Shown one piece after another: positions 6,491 through 9,364 of a DNA stretch of 9,364 bases (position 1 is the first letter of the stretch; every line of letters begins with the position of its first letter). Under the pieces are notes generated by a model. That model was given only the letters and a program-made list of their open reading frames with translations, was not told the DNA's origin and did not search any database. The position numbers and the translations under genes are program-made. The DNA is from Candidatus Auribacterota bacterium (GTDB taxonomy: Bacteria > Auribacterota > JAFGBW01). The stretch covers positions 1-9,364 of the forward strand of contig JAFGBW010000069.1 of the NCBI GenBank assembly GCA_016932965.1. The letters run 5' to 3'.

Positions 6491-9207
6491 AATCCATCAT
6501 CTTTATTGAACCTTATGCTTCCCTGGGCGGGCATATGTATAAAAATCTCCATTGTCTGGAAAAAAAGATCAGGGAACAGGACATTTCCTACCAATTCATT
6601 GCAGAAAAAAATATCCGGCTACCTTCCGGAAGACATATCCTCCCTGCTCTTAGGAGTTCCATTCAATTACAAGAAGAACCGGACAACGTACAAACGGAAA
6701 TCCGGAAAAACGAATACCGCGATCTCATCGCCTCCCGCTCCCATACCATGTTTGTTTTTTTAACCGCTTTTCAAAATGAACTGCAGATTGTTCATCAATT
6801 TCTCCAGGACCCGTCTTTTCGAGAAAGTCTGATTAAAAAAGAAAATAAACTTGTTTTCCATATTACCACCCCTTCATTCCACCTTTTCAATATCATTACA
6901 GCCTGTAAAAAAGAATTGTCTGAACTTCAAAACAATCTTTTTTTCAGTTTCTTTTCCAGACTCCAAACCTGGGTTATAAAAAACCAATGGGAAACTCCAA
7001 ATGCCTTTACCCTGTTTGCCAGCGGTTATGAAGATTTGAGATACGCAAACCAATCCCGTCATATGAAAGAAAAATGGCTCTCCTGTCTTGGCCGGTTTCA
7101 AACCGTAAAATGTCCTCACTTGATCCTTGAAGGATTTCAAAAATTCAAAAAAAATCCTTTTCATGTTCATTTTTATCCCATCAATGAGCTAAACTTCGGG
7201 CTCTATTCTGCTTTCATGAAAAACAAAAAATCTTCTGACAGGATCGTCTGTCAGCCCATGAAGCCTAAAGAATACCAAAACGCAATCTTTCAAACCAAAG
7301 TCGGTCTTCTCCCTTATGACTCCCGACACTATTCTATCCAGGCCTCAGGCCCTCTTGAAGAATACCTTTTTGCCGGTGTTCCTGTGATCGTGCCAAAAGA
7401 AAGCTGGCTTTCCTATTTTGCTGAAAAATTTGATGCAGGTTATGTCAATTACGATGAAACTGTTCCAAAGGATTTTGAAACTCAACTAGAAAAATTATTG
7501 AACAACTATGATCATTATAAACAAAAATCCCTTCTGGCCGCTGACAAGATTTTTCAGGAACGGAACACCGGTTGTTTTGTAAAAATTCTTCAAAACATAG
7601 GCGAAAATAAAGTCTCCGGCATTGAACTTTCACCGGAAAAAGCTCAACAGTTAAAACCCATTCTAAACAAAGGCTGCTGCCGTCTGTATACTCTCTTTGC
7701 AGAAGAATGCTTCCGTAAAGGAGAATCACAAAGAGCCCATCTTTTCCTGAAAAAAGCATTGTCCTATGACCAAAATGACTGGAAAACACGTTGTGTTATA
7801 AACGAAATGCAACATCAGGATAAGAGCATTCTTTTTTTAAATAAGTTGATAAACTCTCATCTTATTCATAACCCTTATGATTTTATTGAAGAATGGAAAA
7901 AAATAAATTCAACAAATATTGGCCAAATACAGACCGAAATCTTGAATCCGGTTCTTGAACAATGGAAAGATTTTATTTCTCTCCAGGACATCCCCTTCAT
8001 GTTAGACAGGCTTAAGCATAAAATAATTTTATCCATGCAAGATAGACTCTTAACTTGCGTCAACAATTTTAGATCCCTTCCTGAAGCCTTGATAAAAACA
8101 GGGGAATGGATGGAAAAGCATCATCAAAAAGATTGGAAAAAATTTTACCAAAAAGCAGTCCTTCTTTTAAAAAAGAAAAAAACCAAGTCTGATTTAGACT
8201 TATACCGTCTGGCATCTGCCCTTCAAAAAATGGGTAAAGACAATGAATCAAATTTGTGGTTTAACCGGGTCATCCGTAATTCAGACAATACCCAGCTCAA
8301 ATCAGGAAGCTATTTCCACCTGGGAAATGGAGCGATGGAAAAAATGCGTCTTAAAAAAGCAGTTGATTTTTTCCTTGATTGTCTAAGTTGCAATCCCTTT
8401 CATCAAAAAGCCAAAGAATACCTGCAAACTTCTGTTATGGAATTAAGAAAACTCCTTGAGGGTCTGAAAAAAGGACGCCATGCAAAAGATCTCCTGAATT
8501 ACATCCAGCGGGCATCTGAATTGAATCTCCTCATCCCCCCTGAGATCAAAAACGATGAACTCTATTTTGCCATCCAAAAACTTTCCAAAGAATCAAAGCT
8601 TTCACATGTCCTTGAAATCGGTTCCTCGTCAGGCGGGGGCAGCACAGAAGCTTTTGTTAACGGGCTTCGGGAGAATCCATCGCACCCGCAATTGTATTGC
8701 ATGGAAGTTTCAAAGGTCCGGTTTCAGGAACTCTCAAACCGGTACAAAACAGAATCTTTTGTCCATTGCCTTCATGCATCTTCAGTTCCGGTTTTGAAAT
8801 TTCCTTCTGAAGAAAAGGTCAAAGCGTTTTATTATTCCCTGTCAAAAAATGAATCCGTTTATCCCCTGGACAAGATTCTGGGCTGGCTGAAACAGGACAT
8901 CGAATATGTCCGGCAATCAAAAGTGTCTGATAACGGCATCCAGCGGATCAAAGAAGAAAATCATATTGAATATTTTGACATGGTATTGATTGACGGAAGC
9001 GAATTCCTGGGAGAGGCTGAATTGGAGGAAGTGTACGGCGCCGGCATCATTTTACTCGACGATATCAATGGCTATAAAAATTACAAAAACCGCCAGCGTC
9101 TTCTAAACGACCCGCAATATACCCTTCTGGCTGAAAACCGAAAAGTCAGGAACGGATATGCAATTTTTAAAAGAAAAAACGTCTCTATTTCCTCCGTGAT
9201 GACATAA
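6487..9207 (+). CDS. Glycosyltransferase-TPR-methyltransferase fusion protein
   Basis: A 906-residue protein with three parts. Residues 1 to about 370 resemble a GT-B glycosyltransferase: the N-terminus is IIFIEPYASLGGHMYKNL and the donor-side motif is ASGPLEEYLFAGVPVIV (286-302). Residues about 395-660 are helical and TPR-like: one unit lies near 400-436, and the shared module sits at 572-645 with SGSYFHLGN (606-614) and HQKAKEY (639-645). Residues about 660-906 form a class I methyltransferase: IPPEIKNDELYFAIQ, motif I VLEIGSSSGGGSTEAF (LEIG from 709), MVLIDGSEF (D836) and IILLDDINGYKNY (D858, D859), ending NGYAIFKRKN. This domain also occurs on its own or in other fusions in polysaccharide loci. 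The fusion suggests that sugar addition and O-methylation happen in one protein, the methyl group possibly capping or marking the added residue. The start follows an 11-codon mini-ORF through ATGA. The domain order is firm; the sugar and acceptor are unknown. Confidence 0.86.
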   Translation: MKSIIFIEPYASLGGHMYKNLHCLEKKIREQDISYQFIAEKNIRLPSGRHILPALRSSIQLQEEPDNVQTEIRKNEYRDLIASRSHTMFVFLTAFQNELQIVHQFLQDPSFRESLIKKENKLVFHITTPSFHLFNIITACKKELSELQNNLFFSFFSRLQTWVIKNQWETPNAFTLFASGYEDLRYANQSRHMKEKWLSCLGRFQTVKCPHLILEGFQKFKKNPFHVHFYPINELNFGLYSAFMKNKKSSDRIVCQPMKPKEYQNAIFQTKVGLLPYDSRHYSIQASGPLEEYLFAGVPVIVPKESWLSYFAEKFDAGYVNYDETVPKDFETQLEKLLNNYDHYKQKSLLAADKIFQERNTGCFVKILQNIGENKVSGIELSPEKAQQLKPILNKGCCRLYTLFAEECFRKGESQRAHLFLKKALSYDQNDWKTRCVINEMQHQDKSILFLNKLINSHLIHNPYDFIEEWKKINSTNIGQIQTEILNPVLEQWKDFISLQDIPFMLDRLKHKIILSMQDRLLTCVNNFRSLPEALIKTGEWMEKHHQKDWKKFYQKAVLLLKKKKTKSDLDLYRLASALQKMGKDNESNLWFNRVIRNSDNTQLKSGSYFHLGNGAMEKMRLKKAVDFFLDCLSCNPFHQKAKEYLQTSVMELRKLLEGLKKGRHAKDLLNYIQRASELNLLIPPEIKNDELYFAIQKLSKESKLSHVLEIGSSSGGGSTEAFVNGLRENPSHPQLYCMEVSKVRFQELSNRYKTESFVHCLHASSVPVLKFPSEEKVKAFYYSLSKNESVYPLDKILGWLKQDIEYVRQSKVSDNGIQRIKEENHIEYFDMVLIDGSEFLGEAELEEVYGAGIILLDDINGYKNYKNRQRLLNDPQYTLLAENRKVRNGYAIFKRKNVSISSVMT
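8200..8421 (+). repeat. Shared TPR-like module, copy 3 (fusion protein, residues 572-645)
   Basis: Encodes LYRLASALQ..., SGSYFHLGNGAMEK and FHQKAKEY, gap-free against copies 1 and 2. The similarity to copy 1 extends about 19 residues further upstream (FYQKAVLLLKKK against YYNKALKILKKI). Unlike the other two copies it is internal: a methyltransferase domain follows it. Confidence 0.78.
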
Positions 9208-9218
9208 TTTATTTGTAA

Positions 9219-9364
9219 ATGAATTCTCAACTGCCTATTCATTTTTTCACTATTGTTCTAAACGGGGAACCGTTCATCCGATATCACATCAAAGTCATGG
9301 AGAAACTCCATTTCCGCTGGCACTGGCATATCGTGGAAGGTGTCGCGGAATTAAATCATGACAC
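9219..9364 (+). CDS. Glycosyltransferase-like protein, N-terminal part (3' end outside window)
   Basis: ATG at 9219, eleven bases after the previous stop, gives 48 complete codons before the window ends. The residues FFTIVLNGEPFIRYHIKV followed by FRWHWHIVEGVAELNHD match the start of a conserved family, often annotated as glycosyltransferase-like, found in surface polysaccharide and methyltransferase-rich loci. No clear Shine-Dalgarno site precedes it, so translation may depend on the upstream gene. Too little is present to judge the active site. The start choice is supported because the conserved FFTIVLNG begins nine codons in, as expected. Confidence 0.78.
   Translation, partial: MNSQLPIHFFTIVLNGEPFIRYHIKVMEKLHFRWHWHIVEGVAELNHD

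Noticed and set aside
6874-8251. Several - strand open frames inside the fusion gene
   Set aside because: The + strand is open throughout with coherent domains; the reverse frames are by-products of AT-rich coding sequence.

Overview
This is an AT-rich bacterial window of tightly packed genes, all on the + strand. It reads as part of a surface-glycan or glycoconjugate biosynthesis locus: glycosyltransferases, several SAM-dependent methyltransferases and a nucleotide-sugar epimerase/dehydratase. Nothing seen fixes the species. The low GC, the patchy use of Shine-Dalgarno sites and the multidomain glycosyltransferase/TPR/methyltransferase proteins suggest a Gram-negative or related environmental bacterium, but that is inference.

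Layout. Positions 1-420 hold the C-terminal half of an FkbM-family methyltransferase. Positions 424-1740 hold a decayed gene of the family that joins a kinase-like N-terminal region to a methyltransferase. It is broken by four in-frame stops and two frame changes, and probably a small deletion. An apparently intact block follows: a DGxH/FDD-type class I methyltransferase (1761-2498), an extended SDR epimerase/dehydratase (2495-3424, TTG start overlapping the previous stop), a GT-B glycosyltransferase with a TPR tail (3418-5316), a second DGxH/FDD-type methyltransferase with a TPR tail (5348-6376), a 906-residue glycosyltransferase-TPR-methyltransferase fusion (6487-9207), and the start of a glycosyltransferase-like gene cut by the window end (9219-9364).

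How the genes may work together. The SDR would supply or modify an activated sugar, the glycosyltransferases would add it, and the methyltransferases would O-methylate the glycan. The most notable observation is that three consecutive proteins of different catalytic type carry the same C-terminal TPR-like module. It is 74 residues long and aligns without gaps, with SGSYFHLG-like and PDHQKAKEY-like signatures at identical spacing. This suggests a shared docking or self-assembly module that gathers the enzymes on one scaffold or substrate; that function is inference.

No tRNA, rRNA, CRISPR array, insertion sequence or convincing factor-independent terminator was seen. Gaps between the intact genes are short or negative, which fits one transcription unit. 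The only sizeable gap (6377-6486) carries a mini-ORF with its own good ribosome binding site, ending in an ATGA overlap with the fusion gene.
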